From: Flavobacterium hydrophilum | GTDB taxonomy: Bacteria > Bacteroidota > Bacteroidia > Flavobacteriales > Flavobacteriaceae | Length of the DNA: 64,000 bases | Reading direction: 5' to 3' | Assembly (NCBI RefSeq): GCF_003202405.1 | Contig: NZ_QJHL01000001.1 | Coordinates: 2,294,001-2,358,000, forward strand | Shown: positions 25,416-33,796 of the stretch, one piece after another | Position numbering within the stretch: the first letter of the stretch is position 1 | Layout: every line of letters starts with the position of its first letter | Program-made: the position numbers and the translations under genes | Notes under the pieces: generated by a model | Database searches by the model: none | What the model saw: the letters and a program-made list of their open reading frames with translations, nothing else | What the model was told of the DNA's origin: nothing

Positions 25416-26171
25416 CTAAAGTCTAACTTCAATATCATTTTTCCTAAGTTCCTGTTTCAACGCTTTTATTTCGATTTCTTTAAAGTGAAAAACACTCGCA
25501 GCCAAAGCTGCATCTGCTTTTCCTACCTTAAAAGAATCAACAAAGTGCTGAATATTTCCGGCACCTCCCGAAGCAATAATCGGAATATTAATTAATCCTG
25601 ACAATTTTGCCAAAGCCTCGTTTGCAAAACCATTTTTAGTCCCGTCATTATCCATTGAAGTGAATAATATTTCTCCTGCACCTCGTTCAGCCACTTCTAC
25701 AGCCCAATCGAATAAATTTAATTCTGTTGGAACTTTTCCACCCACCAAATGTACGATCCACTGTCCGTCAATTTGTTTAGCATCAATCGCTACTACAACG
25801 CACTGGCTTCCAAATTTCTGAGCCAGGTCATTAATCAATTGCGGATTTTTAACTGCGGATGAATTAATCGAAACTTTATCAGCACCATTATTCAAAAGGA
25901 TTTCAACATCTTCAACAGACGAAATTCCGCCACCAACCGTAAACGGAATATTGATTTTCTCCGCCACACTTCGTACCATATTGACTAACGTTTTTCTACG
26001 CTCTTCCGTTGCCGAAATATCCAGAAAAACCAATTCATCCGCACCTTCAGCCGAGTAAATTTCAGCCAGTTCAACCGGATCACCCGCATCACGCAAATCT
26101 ACAAAATTTACGCCTTTTACGGTTCTTCCGTTTTTTATATCTAAACAGGGTATAATTCTTTTTGCTAACAT
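25416..26171 (-). CDS. hisF: Imidazole glycerol phosphate synthase, cyclase subunit HisF
   Basis: A 251-residue (beta/alpha)8 barrel. [12 protein letters not shown] carries catalytic Asp11, VAIDAK carries the second catalytic Asp (about 130), and the phosphate loops TVGGGI and ASGGAG are intact. It forms IGP and AICAR with HisH as glutaminase partner. It lies between hisA and hisIE, with AT-rich palindromic spacers on each side. Confidence 0.96.
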   Translation of the reverse strand: MLAKRIIPCLDIKNGRTVKGVNFVDLRDAGDPVELAEIYSAEGADELVFLDISATEERRKTLVNMVRSVAEKINIPFTVGGGISSVEDVEILLNNGADKVSINSSAVKNPQLINDLAQKFGSQCVVVAIDAKQIDGQWIVHLVGGKVPTELNLFDWAVEVAERGAGEILFTSMDNDGTKNGFANEALAKLSGLINIPIIASGGAGNIQHFVDSFKVGKADAALAASVFHFKEIEIKALKQELRKNDIEVRL

Positions 26172-26176
26172 TCTTT

Positions 26177-26274
26177 AATGTGTCAATTTATACAATTAGA
26201 TAATTTGAAAATGAGATAATTAGATAATTTTAACTATACGCTAAATAATTGACTAATTTTCTAATTGACACATT
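26177..26274. repeat. AATGTGTCAATT inverted-repeat spacer
   Basis: AATGTGTCAATT (26177-26188) and AATTGACACATT (26263-26274) are perfect 12-bp inverted repeats bounding the hisA-hisF spacer. Between them lie direct AGATAATTT words. The same vocabulary occurs at 21831, 22746 and 57639. Confidence 0.6.
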
Positions 26275-26286
26275 ATCTCAATTGTT

Positions 26287-27012
26287 TTATTTTCTAATTA
26301 TAAAATCCTCCAATTGCTTTAAGGAAATTCTCCCCTCGTAAATCGCTTTCCCGATTATAGTTCCTTCACAACCTAATTCTGCTAATTTTGGGAGTTCATC
26401 GAAAGTTGAAATCCCACCGGAAGCGATTAATTTTATTCCTTGAGCTTCAGCCAAAATTTTAGCATATAAATCAAAACTTGGACCTTCCAACATTCCGTCT
26501 TTTGCAATATCCGTACAAATTACATACTCAATTCCTTTTGTTTGATAATCCTGAATAAACGGAACCAAATCTTCATCAGAATCTTCCAGCCATCCTGAAA
26601 CCGCTACTTTTTCATCTTTTGCATCAGCTCCTAAAATGATTTTATCCGAACCGTATTCTGCAATCCATTTTTCGAAAATTGTTCTGTTTTTTACGGCAAT
26701 ACTTCCACCAGTAATTTGGTTGGCACCGCTTTCAAACGCAATTCTCAAATCATCATCCGATTTTAAACCTCCTCCAAAATCAATTTTCAAACCGGTTTGT
26801 GTTGCAATTTGCTCTAAAATTTTATAATTGACAATTTTGCTTGATTTTGCACCATCAAGATCTACTAAATGCAGGTATTCTATTCCGTGTGCTTCAAATG
26901 ATTTCGCTACTTCAAGCGGGTTTTCATTGTAAATTATTTTGGTATCATAATCACCTTTGGACAAGCGAACGCATTTTCCTTCAATGATATCTATGGCTGG
27001 TATTATTCTCAT
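26287..27012 (-). CDS. hisA: ProFAR isomerase HisA
   Basis: A 241-residue (beta/alpha)8 barrel that isomerises ProFAR to [17 protein letters not shown] carries catalytic Asp8, [14 protein letters not shown] carries the second Asp, and the phosphate-binding DFGGG and ASGGIS motifs are present. Standard length and operon position beside hisF. Confidence 0.96.
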   Translation of the reverse strand: MRIIPAIDIIEGKCVRLSKGDYDTKIIYNENPLEVAKSFEAHGIEYLHLVDLDGAKSSKIVNYKILEQIATQTGLKIDFGGGLKSDDDLRIAFESGANQITGGSIAVKNRTIFEKWIAEYGSDKIILGADAKDEKVAVSGWLEDSDEDLVPFIQDYQTKGIEYVICTDIAKDGMLEGPSFDLYAKILAEAQGIKLIASGGISTFDELPKLAELGCEGTIIGKAIYEGRISLKQLEDFIIRK

Positions 27013-27051
27013 TTTATTAGTCTTAAAGTTTGAAAGTCAAAAGTCGTAAAG

Positions 27052-27087
27052 TTTTGATTTCAGATTAACGATTTTTGATTTCAGATT
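27052..27087. repeat. Direct 15-bp repeat in the hisH-hisA spacer
   Basis: TTTTGATTTCAGATT occurs at 27052-27066 and 27073-27087. The neighbouring word AGTCTTAAAGTT is also found in the hisF-hisIE spacer. Confidence 0.55.
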
Positions 27088-27140
27088 TTTAAAATTGATA
27101 TTTTAATTGATATTTGAAACTGCTATTGAAATTTAAACCT

Positions 27141-27722
27141 TTATATTTTCAGGAAGTTTTCCAATATCTTCTCTCCAACATCACCACTTTTTTCAGGGTG
27201 AAATTGTGTTCCGTAAAAATTATTTTTATGCAAAGCCGAAGCGTATTCCAATTCATAATTTGTTGTAGCAATAGATTCAGCACAATTGGGAGCGTAAAAG
27301 CTATGTACCAGATACATGAATTCATTTTCAGCAATATCTTTAAACAAATCTGATTTTAGATTATAGATTTGGTTCCATCCCATCTGTGGCACTTTTACTT
27401 TTGAAGTAAATTTAATCACATCCACATCAAAAATTCCCAAACCTTTTGTGTTACCTTCTTCCGTTGAATTGCACATTAATTGCATTCCAAGACAGATTCC
27501 GAATACAGGCTGTTTCAATTTTGGAATCAAACTATCCAAACCGCTTTCCTGCAGTTTTTTCATAGCGTAACTCGCTTCGCCCACACCTGGGAAAATCACT
27601 TTATCTGCCGACTGAATTTCTTCAGGATTATTACTCAAAACAGCCTTAAAACCAAGTCTTTCAATAGCAAACATGATGCTTTGAATATTACCTGCGCCGT
27701 AATTTATGATAACTATTTTCAT
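27141..27722 (-). CDS. hisH: Imidazole glycerol phosphate synthase, glutaminase subunit HisH
   Basis: A 193-residue class I glutamine amidotransferase. The nucleophile elbow is FGICLGMQLMC (Cys about 80) and the His-Glu pair lies in FHPEKSG. INYGAGNIQSI starts the fold. It supplies ammonia to HisF for IGP synthesis. The start ATG at 27722 fits the family. Confidence 0.95.
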   Translation of the reverse strand: MKIVIINYGAGNIQSIMFAIERLGFKAVLSNNPEEIQSADKVIFPGVGEASYAMKKLQESGLDSLIPKLKQPVFGICLGMQLMCNSTEEGNTKGLGIFDVDVIKFTSKVKVPQMGWNQIYNLKSDLFKDIAENEFMYLVHSFYAPNCAESIATTNYELEYASALHKNNFYGTQFHPEKSGDVGEKILENFLKI

Positions 27723-27729
27723 TTAATTT

Positions 27730-27804
27730 TTGTTTCAGGTTTCAAGTTTAAAGTTTCAAGTTGCTCAACAAAACGTGAAACCTGAAACTTTAAACCTGAA
27801 ACAA
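27730..27804. repeat. TTTCAGG palindrome with 31-bp unit, copy A
   Basis: TTGTTTCAGGTTT (27730-27742) is a perfect inverted match of AAACCTGAAACAA (27792-27804). The internal stretch 27753-27783 recurs in the same orientation at 28193-28223 with only two differences, so the copies bracket the SnoaL-like gene. Confidence 0.7.
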
Positions 27805-27809
27805 TTTTT

Positions 27810-28160
27810 CTAAAGATCTGTATAATGAGCAATCATTTTATTTACCAATCCGTTTTCATTAAAAAACATAACTTCAACTGCCATTTTATTCATAACCGAT
27901 TTATAATAAAGTGCAACCGAATCAATACCTGATGTAACTTCTATCAATTCAAAATGCAAATCAGGAATTTTGGTTAACGCTTTTTCCCAGTATGCCCTTA
28001 CCTCTTCTTTTCCCTGAATTGAGCCACTTTCTATTCCTGCAGCCAGTTTTAACATTGGCGTTGTAATTTCAATTTCTTCCGAATAATGCTTCATGATATC
28101 GTCTAAATCATGAGAATTCCAGGAATCAATCCATTCTTTGGCAAATTTTTTAGCGTCCAT
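27810..28160 (-). CDS. SnoaL-like / NTF2-fold protein inside the his operon
   Basis: A 116-residue single-domain NTF2-like protein. FAKEWIDSWNSHDLDDIMKHYSEEIEITTP at the start, EEVRAYWEKALTKIPDLHFELIEV in the middle, and a beta-rich end are characteristic. The family includes small enzymes and ligand-binding proteins; this one is unassigned. It is not a histidine enzyme. It sits between hisB and hisH, flanked by near-identical direct repeats, which suggests it arrived as a cassette. Confidence 0.8.
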   Translation of the reverse strand: MDAKKFAKEWIDSWNSHDLDDIMKHYSEEIEITTPMLKLAAGIESGSIQGKEEVRAYWEKALTKIPDLHFELIEVTSGIDSVALYYKSVMNKMAVEVMFFNENGLVNKMIAHYTDL

Positions 28161-28177
28161 TTCATTTTTGTTTGATT

Positions 28178-28236
28178 TGTTTCAGACCCCACGTTTCAAG
28201 TTACTCAACAGAACGTGAAACCTAAACTTGAAACAT
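28178..28236. repeat. TTTCAGG-type spacer with 31-bp unit, copy B
   Basis: 28193-28223 matches 27753-27783 at 29 of 31 positions, in the same orientation. It lies between hisB and the SnoaL-like gene. Confidence 0.7.
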
Positions 28237-28240
28237 TTTT

Positions 28241-29377
28241 TTACAACATTCCCTTCGTCGAAGGCAAAATCATTTTCTCAGTATCTCTTTTTACGGCAAC
28301 TTTTATAGCTTTAGCGAAAGCTTTAAAAATCGCTTCAATTTTATGGTGTTCGTTATCCCCTTCTGCTTTGATGTTGATATTTGCTTTTGCACCGTCTGAG
28401 AACGATTTAAAGAAATGAAAAAACATCTCAGTTGGCATTTTACCTACCATTTCGCGTTTAAATTCGGTTTCCCAAATCAGCCAGTTTCTTCCTCCAAAGT
28501 CAATGGCAACCTGGGCTAAACAATCATCCATTGGCAAACAGAAACCATAACGCTCAATACCTAATTTATTTCCTAATGCTTTTGCAAAAACTTCTCCAAG
28601 CGCAATTGCTGTATCTTCAATTGTATGGTGTTCATCAACTTCTAAATCACCTTTTACCAGAATTTCTAAATCCATTTGACCATGACGGGAGATTTGATCT
28701 AACATGTGATCAAAGAAAGCAATTCCCGTATCGATTTTACTTTTTCCTGTTCCGTCAAGATTTAGATTGATAAAAATATCTGTTTCATGTGTTTTACGGG
28801 TAATCGAAGCCGAACGTGCTTCTAATTTCAAAAACTCATAAATTGTTTTCCAGTCGGTTGTCTGCAAAATAATCGTTTCATCTAATTCTTCACGTTTTGA
28901 TGAAATTTCAGTACTTCCTGCGCCATCAGTCAAGTTCATGAAAATGGCTTTTGCACCAAGGTTTTTAGCCAGTTCAACATCTGTTAGACGATCTCCTAAT
29001 ACAAAAGAATTTGCCAGATCATAGTTTGGATTATCGATATATTTCGTCAGCATTCCGGTTCTTGGTTTGCGTGTTGGCGCATTATCCTCAGGAAATGATC
29101 GGTCAACAAAAATATCATCAAACAAAACACCTTCGTTTTCAAAAGCTCTTAAAATAAAATTTTGTGTTGGCCAAAACGTATCTTCCGGAAAACTATCCGT
29201 TCCCAATCCGTCCTGATTGGTTACCATTGCCAGTTCGTAATCCAGTTCATTGGCAATTTTAGCCAGATACTGAAACGCTTTTGGGTAAAATTCCAGTTTT
29301 TCTAAACTGTCTAATTGATATCCTTCCGGTTCTAAAACAATCGTTCCGTCACGATCGATAAAAAGTACTTTTTTCAT
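28241..29377 (-). CDS. hisB: Bifunctional histidinol-phosphatase / imidazoleglycerol-phosphate dehydratase
   Basis: A 378-residue fusion. The N-terminal HAD phosphatase (about 1-165) starts with [12 protein letters not shown] and has [12 protein letters not shown]. The C-terminal IGP dehydratase (about 185-378) has the metal-binding [13 protein letters not shown] and [16 protein letters not shown]. It performs steps 7 and 9. Its start lies one base after the stop of the upstream unknown gene. Confidence 0.95.
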   Translation of the reverse strand: MKKVLFIDRDGTIVLEPEGYQLDSLEKLEFYPKAFQYLAKIANELDYELAMVTNQDGLGTDSFPEDTFWPTQNFILRAFENEGVLFDDIFVDRSFPEDNAPTRKPRTGMLTKYIDNPNYDLANSFVLGDRLTDVELAKNLGAKAIFMNLTDGAGSTEISSKREELDETIILQTTDWKTIYEFLKLEARSASITRKTHETDIFINLNLDGTGKSKIDTGIAFFDHMLDQISRHGQMDLEILVKGDLEVDEHHTIEDTAIALGEVFAKALGNKLGIERYGFCLPMDDCLAQVAIDFGGRNWLIWETEFKREMVGKMPTEMFFHFFKSFSDGAKANINIKAEGDNEHHKIEAIFKAFAKAIKVAVKRDTEKMILPSTKGML

Positions 29378-29378
29378 T

Positions 29379-29975
29379 TTATTTATTTTTTTTAGGAGTT
29401 TTACATTCTTTACAGAAATCTGACAACTCCTCTATTTCTTTTAAAACTTGTTCGTGTAATTTTTCTAATTTATCTTTTTCACTACCTAAATTAGTCTCAT
29501 TAGAAGTTTTAGAAATCAATTCGTTAAGTTCTTTTTGATTCTCATAATAAAGTGGTTTTAAAAAAGATATATCTGAAAGTGTGCGTTTCTCTTCAAATAT
29601 TTTTTTACGTAATTTTCTTGCATACAATTCAGACAAATCAAAACCATATTGTCCCAAATATACCATTGCTTGTGCATTTTTATCATCAACTGCAATTATT
29701 GATGAGGATTCTCTTTTGAATGTATTATTTATCTTCGAATTAAAATTTTTGGTGAACATGAACTCAATATTTGACATTGCAAAATTAAGGTCTGCACCAA
29801 TAACCATCATAAAATTATTAACCTTTACATCCCCAACTTTTGTTGAAGGTGATTGAAAATCGGATATTTTCAATTGATATTTTCCATCCCAATTAATTTC
29901 ATTTTGCGAATAGCTATTTATGCAAAATAAGATGCTAACTATAAAAAGTAATTTCTTCGTGTTATTTTTTGCCAC
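29379..29975 (-). CDS. Secreted protein of unknown function between hisC and hisB
   Basis: A 198-residue protein starting at GTG (in-frame TAA four codons upstream, no earlier ATG). The signal-like N-terminus [18 protein letters not shown] is followed by an Asn/Lys-rich, beta-then-helical domain. The end is a coiled-coil-like [19 protein letters not shown] and [11 protein letters not shown]. No family recognised. It is unrelated to histidine synthesis, yet abuts hisB by one base and must share the transcript. Confidence 0.7.
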   Translation of the reverse strand: MAKNNTKKLLFIVSILFCINSYSQNEINWDGKYQLKISDFQSPSTKVGDVKVNNFMMVIGADLNFAMSNIEFMFTKNFNSKINNTFKRESSSIIAVDDKNAQAMVYLGQYGFDLSELYARKLRKKIFEEKRTLSDISFLKPLYYENQKELNELISKTSNETNLGSEKDKLEKLHEQVLKEIEELSDFCKECKTPKKNK

Positions 29976-30110
29976 AGATTTAGATGTTTATTTTATTCTG
30001 CTATATGTTTTAAGGACAAATTAAATTAATTAAACGATTTTTAAGTCGTGGTAATGTTTTTATGTGTTATTAATTTTGTGATGTTTGCGTCCTTTGCGGT
30101 TAAATAAACC

Positions 30111-31160
30111 TTAACTCAACAACTTCAATTCCTTAATTAAAACAGCATTTTCCTCAGGAATGCCAATCGTAAAACGAAGGCAGTTTTCACATAACGGCTG
30201 AGTAGTTCTGTTGCGGATTACAATTCCTTTTTCAATTAACTGATCGTATCTTTTATTGGCATCATCAACTTTTGCCAACACAAAATTAGCTTCTGTAGGA
30301 TATACTTTTTCAACAAAAGCAACGTCTCCCAAAACTTTAAGCAGTTCTTCTCTCTGTTCGATGATAGCAGCAATTTCCTGTTTTATTTTTTCTCCATCTT
30401 TCAAACGTTCAATCGCTCTTTGCTGCGTTAGTTCGTTTACATTATAAGGAGGTTTAATTTTATTTAAAACTGAAATTACAGCTTCGGAGGCATAACAAAT
30501 TCCTAAACGAATTCCGGCTAATCCATAGGCTTTTGAAAGTGTCTGAGTGATTACCAGATTTGGGTATTGATCCATTTCTTGCAACCAGCTTTCTTTTTCC
30601 GAAAAGTCAATATATGCTTCATCGATTACGACCAAACCTTTAAAGTTCTGCAGCAGTTTCACCACACTTTCATCTGAAAAAGAATTTCCTGTTGGATTGT
30701 TTGGCGAACATAGAAAGATAATTTTGGTATTATCATCAACAGCATCAAGGATTTTCTCAACCTGTGGCTGAAAATCTGTTGACAACAAAACTTCCCTGTT
30801 TTCAATTGCATTAATGTTAGCCAAAACACTGTACATTCCGTAAGTTGGAGGCAGTGAAATAATATTATCTGCCTTTGGTTCACAAAAAGCCCTGAAAAGC
30901 AAATCCAAAACCTCATCGCTTCCATTTCCTAATAAAACCTGGCTTTGTTTTACATTATTATTTTTGGCTAAAATTGCTTTAACCGAATTCTGCTGTGGAT
31001 CCGGATAACGGTTCACACCATTCTGAAACGGATTTTCATTCGCGTCCAGAAAAATCATTTCGGCAGTATCAAAATCTTCAAACTCATCACGAGCTGAAGA
31101 ATAGGGTTTTAATATTTTTACGTTTTCACGTATTATGGTGTTTATATCGAAGGTACTCAT
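30111..31160 (-). CDS. hisC: Histidinol-phosphate aminotransferase HisC
   Basis: A 349-residue fold-type I aminotransferase. The PLP lysine lies in TLSKAYGLAGIRLG. NGSDEVLDLLFRAF, SPNNPTGNSF and VVIDEAYIDFS are the cofactor-site motifs, and the C-terminal RFTIGIPEEN carries the carboxylate Arg. It converts imidazole-acetol phosphate to histidinol phosphate with glutamate. Confidence 0.95.
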   Translation of the reverse strand: MSTFDINTIIRENVKILKPYSSARDEFEDFDTAEMIFLDANENPFQNGVNRYPDPQQNSVKAILAKNNNVKQSQVLLGNGSDEVLDLLFRAFCEPKADNIISLPPTYGMYSVLANINAIENREVLLSTDFQPQVEKILDAVDDNTKIIFLCSPNNPTGNSFSDESVVKLLQNFKGLVVIDEAYIDFSEKESWLQEMDQYPNLVITQTLSKAYGLAGIRLGICYASEAVISVLNKIKPPYNVNELTQQRAIERLKDGEKIKQEIAAIIEQREELLKVLGDVAFVEKVYPTEANFVLAKVDDANKRYDQLIEKGIVIRNRTTQPLCENCLRFTIGIPEENAVLIKELKLLS

Positions 31161-31248
31161 TGTTTTATTTTTAGGGAGAAGAAAGAATTAAGAAGAAAGA
31201 ATAAAGATTCAAATCTATCCTTATACTCATTCATCTTGCTTCTTGTTT

Positions 31249-32541
31249 CTATTTTCTTTGTTGTAAACTCTTTAATCTCAAGGTAACAGCATTCTTATGC
31301 GCCTGCAATCCTTCGGCTTCTGCCATAACTTCAATCGCTTTACCAATATTCTGAATTCCTTTTTCTGAAATTTTCTGAAACGTCATTGATTTCATAAAAC
31401 TATCCAGATTTACTCCACTGTAATTTTTGGCATAACCGTTTGTCGGCAAAGTATGATTGGTTCCTGAAGCATAATCCCCGGCACTTTCAGGAGTATAATT
31501 TCCAACAAAAACAGAACCTGCATTAACAATTCCGTTACAATAAAAATCATCATATTCTGAGCAGATGATAAAGTGTTCCGGACCGTATTCATTGATTAGT
31601 TCCAAAGCAATTTTATCGTTTTCAACAAAAATTAATTTAGAATTCGCAATTGCTTTTTTTGCAATTTCTTTTCTTGGCAGCTCTTCCAGCTGAATCTCAA
31701 TTTCTTTTTCAACTGCTGCAATAAGCTTTTTCGAAGTTGAAACTAAAATTACCTGGCTATCAGCCCCATGTTCAGCCTGAGATAACAAATCTGAGGCAAC
31801 AAAAGCCGGAACAGCTGTATCATCAGCCACAACCAATAATTCTGAAGGTCCTGCAGGCATATCAATTGCAACTCCAAACTGGGTTGCCAATTGTTTCGCC
31901 ACCGTTACAAACTGGTTTCCGGGACCGAAAATTTTATATACTTTCGGGATTGACTGCGTTCCGAAAGTCATTCCGGCAATAGCCTGGATTCCTCCTACTT
32001 TTAATATTTTGGTTACTCCGCATAAATTGGCAGCATACAAAATTGCAGGATTAATTTTTCCGGTTTTATCCGGAGGTGAGCATAACACAATTTCTTTCGA
32101 ACCGGCAATTTCTGCAGGAACAGCCAGCATTAAAACCGTTGAAAATAAAGGAGCGGTTCCACCCGGGATATACAAACCAATTTTTTGAATTGGTCTTTTT
32201 TCCTGCCAGCAGTTTACACCTTCAATCGTTTCAATTGAGATTCTTTCTGTTTTTTGTGCTGAGTGGAATTTATAAATATTGTTTTTAGCCAGCTGAATCG
32301 CTTCTTTCAATTCGGCCGAAACTAAAGTAATTGCTTCTTCAATTTCTGCCGGAGAAACTTCATAATTGTCTAAAGCAATTCCGTCGAAGATAGAAGTGTA
32401 TTTTGCAACGGCCTCATCCCCTTTTTTCTGTACTTCTTTAAATATTTCTTTAACCGTAACTTCGATATCATCGATTGTTTTCGTAGGTCTTTTTAAAATT
32501 TCTGACCAGGTATCCGGTTTTGGGTTATTTATTTTATTCAT
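31249..32541 (-). CDS. hisD: Histidinol dehydrogenase HisD
   Basis: A 430-residue zinc enzyme that oxidises histidinol to histidine in two NAD-dependent steps. IPGGTAPLFSTVLM, FGPGNQFVTVAKQ, MPAGPSELLVVAD, LLSQAEHGADSQVIL (zinc site), YGPEHFIIC (catalytic Glu-His) and SGTNHTLPTNGYA are all intact. Full length, second gene of the operon. Confidence 0.96.
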   Translation of the reverse strand: MNKINNPKPDTWSEILKRPTKTIDDIEVTVKEIFKEVQKKGDEAVAKYTSIFDGIALDNYEVSPAEIEEAITLVSAELKEAIQLAKNNIYKFHSAQKTERISIETIEGVNCWQEKRPIQKIGLYIPGGTAPLFSTVLMLAVPAEIAGSKEIVLCSPPDKTGKINPAILYAANLCGVTKILKVGGIQAIAGMTFGTQSIPKVYKIFGPGNQFVTVAKQLATQFGVAIDMPAGPSELLVVADDTAVPAFVASDLLSQAEHGADSQVILVSTSKKLIAAVEKEIEIQLEELPRKEIAKKAIANSKLIFVENDKIALELINEYGPEHFIICSEYDDFYCNGIVNAGSVFVGNYTPESAGDYASGTNHTLPTNGYAKNYSGVNLDSFMKSMTFQKISEKGIQNIGKAIEVMAEAEGLQAHKNAVTLRLKSLQQRK

Positions 32542-32642
32542 TTTTTTATGCTTTAAGCTTCAGGCTGTACGCAATAAGCTTTATTAACTTTATGTTTTTT
32601 TGGCTTAAAGCGTATTGCCTAAAGCCTATAGCGGACTAAGTC

Positions 32643-33500
32643 CTAAAGAACCATTTTCTCAATTGGGCAAACCAAAATTCCTTCTGCTCCAGCTTCTTTC
32701 AACTGATCGATTACGTCCCAAAAAGTATCTTTATCGATTACAGAGTGAACACTGCTCCATCCTTCCTGAGCCAATGGCAAAACGGTAAGACTACGTAAAA
32801 CAGGCAAAATTCTGCCAATTTCATCAATTTTTTCGTTTGGCACATTCATTAAAATGTATTTTGAATTACGTGCTCTTAAAACCGACTGGATTCTGAATTT
32901 TAAGGTATCGATGTGTTTTTGAATTTCCGGAGAAACTTTTGGGGAAACAGCTAAAACTGCTTCACTTTTCAAAATTACCTCAACTTCTTTCAAATTATTT
33001 TTAAATAAAGTACTTCCGCTTGAAACAATATCAACAATTGCATCGGCAAGGCCAATATTAGGTGCAATTTCTACTGAACCTGAAATCTGGTGAATATCTA
33101 CTGTTAATCCGAATGAACCGAAATATTCATTAACTGTATTTGGATAAGAAGTCGCAACTCGCAAACCAGCTAAATCCTGAATCGAATTATATTCAAAAGT
33201 TTTAGGAACCGCTACAGAAACTTTACATTTTGAAAATCCTAATTTCTGAACTACTTCAATACCTTTTCCTTTTTCTACCAAAAGATTATCGCCAACAATT
33301 GCTAAATCTACCACTCCATCAATTAAATATTGCGGAATATCAGAATTTCTTAAATATAAAACTTCAAGAGGAAAATTTGAAGCTTCGGCTTTTAACTGAT
33401 CGATTCCGTTGTTGATTGAAATGCCGCAGTCTTTAAGGATCTGAATGCTGTCTTCATTTAAACGACCTGATTTTTGAATTGCAATTTTTAAAGTACTCAT
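32643..33500 (-). CDS. hisG: ATP phosphoribosyltransferase HisG (long form)
   Basis: A 285-residue first enzyme of the pathway. The catalytic part starts LKIAIQKSGRLNEDSIQILKDCG. EIAPNIGLADAIVDIVSSGSTL is the PRPP-binding region. The C-terminal 75 residues (about 210-285) form the ACT-like domain for feedback inhibition by histidine, so it does not need HisZ. It is the first gene after the attenuator. Confidence 0.95.
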   Translation of the reverse strand: MSTLKIAIQKSGRLNEDSIQILKDCGISINNGIDQLKAEASNFPLEVLYLRNSDIPQYLIDGVVDLAIVGDNLLVEKGKGIEVVQKLGFSKCKVSVAVPKTFEYNSIQDLAGLRVATSYPNTVNEYFGSFGLTVDIHQISGSVEIAPNIGLADAIVDIVSSGSTLFKNNLKEVEVILKSEAVLAVSPKVSPEIQKHIDTLKFRIQSVLRARNSKYILMNVPNEKIDEIGRILPVLRSLTVLPLAQEGWSSVHSVIDKDTFWDVIDQLKEAGAEGILVCPIEKMVL

Positions 33501-33551
33501 TTTTCTTTTTTTTGTTTAATTAATAGTTTGAGTACAAAGAATAGGTAATAA

Positions 33552-33582
33552 AAAACCCGTTTGAAGTACTCAAACGGGTTTT
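33552..33582 (-). terminator. his attenuator terminator hairpin
   Basis: On the minus strand TCAAACGGGTTTT and its perfect 13-bp complement flank a 5-nt loop (33565-33569), followed by a T-rich tract. It lies 52 bp before hisG and 28 bp after the leader-peptide stop. Bases 33569-33576 can pair instead with 33619-33626. Confidence 0.9.
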
Positions 33583-33626
33583 AAAATATGATGATTTACA
33601 TTCATACCATTAACACATCGCCTGAG
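33569..33626 (-). promoter_or_regulatory. Alternative (anti-terminator) helix of the his leader
   Basis: Minus-strand CTCAGGCG (33619-33626) can form eight consecutive pairs, two of them G-U, with CGTTTGAG (33569-33576), which is the start of the terminator 5' arm. The two structures exclude each other. The first partner overlaps leader codons just after the His run. Confidence 0.7.
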
Positions 33627-33669
33627 AGCAATTATGAAAATGATGATGATGTAATTGGTTTATAAACAT
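33610..33669 (-). CDS. hisL: his operon leader peptide
   Basis: A 19-codon ORF encoding MFINQLHHHHFHNCSQAMC, with five histidines in a six-residue run (HHHHFH). It lies downstream of a TATATTTG promoter and upstream of an intrinsic terminator and hisG. Ribosome stalling at the His codons when charged His-tRNA is scarce should favour the alternative helix and let RNA polymerase proceed. It is too short for most gene callers. Confidence 0.9.
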   Translation of the reverse strand: MFINQLHHHHFHNCSQAMC

Positions 33670-33697
33670 TGTTGGTTGTTATTCTTTGATTCGGTTG

Positions 33698-33705
33698 CAA
33701 ATATA
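33698..33705 (-). promoter_or_regulatory. his operon promoter, -7 box TATATTTG
   Basis: Exact consensus -7 box, with a TTG 21 bp upstream as a possible -33. It predicts a transcript start about 20-25 bases before the leader-peptide ATG. Confidence 0.65.
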
Positions 33706-33796
33706 CAGGTTAATTTCATAAAAAAGCAATTTTTAATTTAACTTAACTATAGTTTATTGTTAAAAAAAAGATCACAAACCTTATTTCAGTACATTT

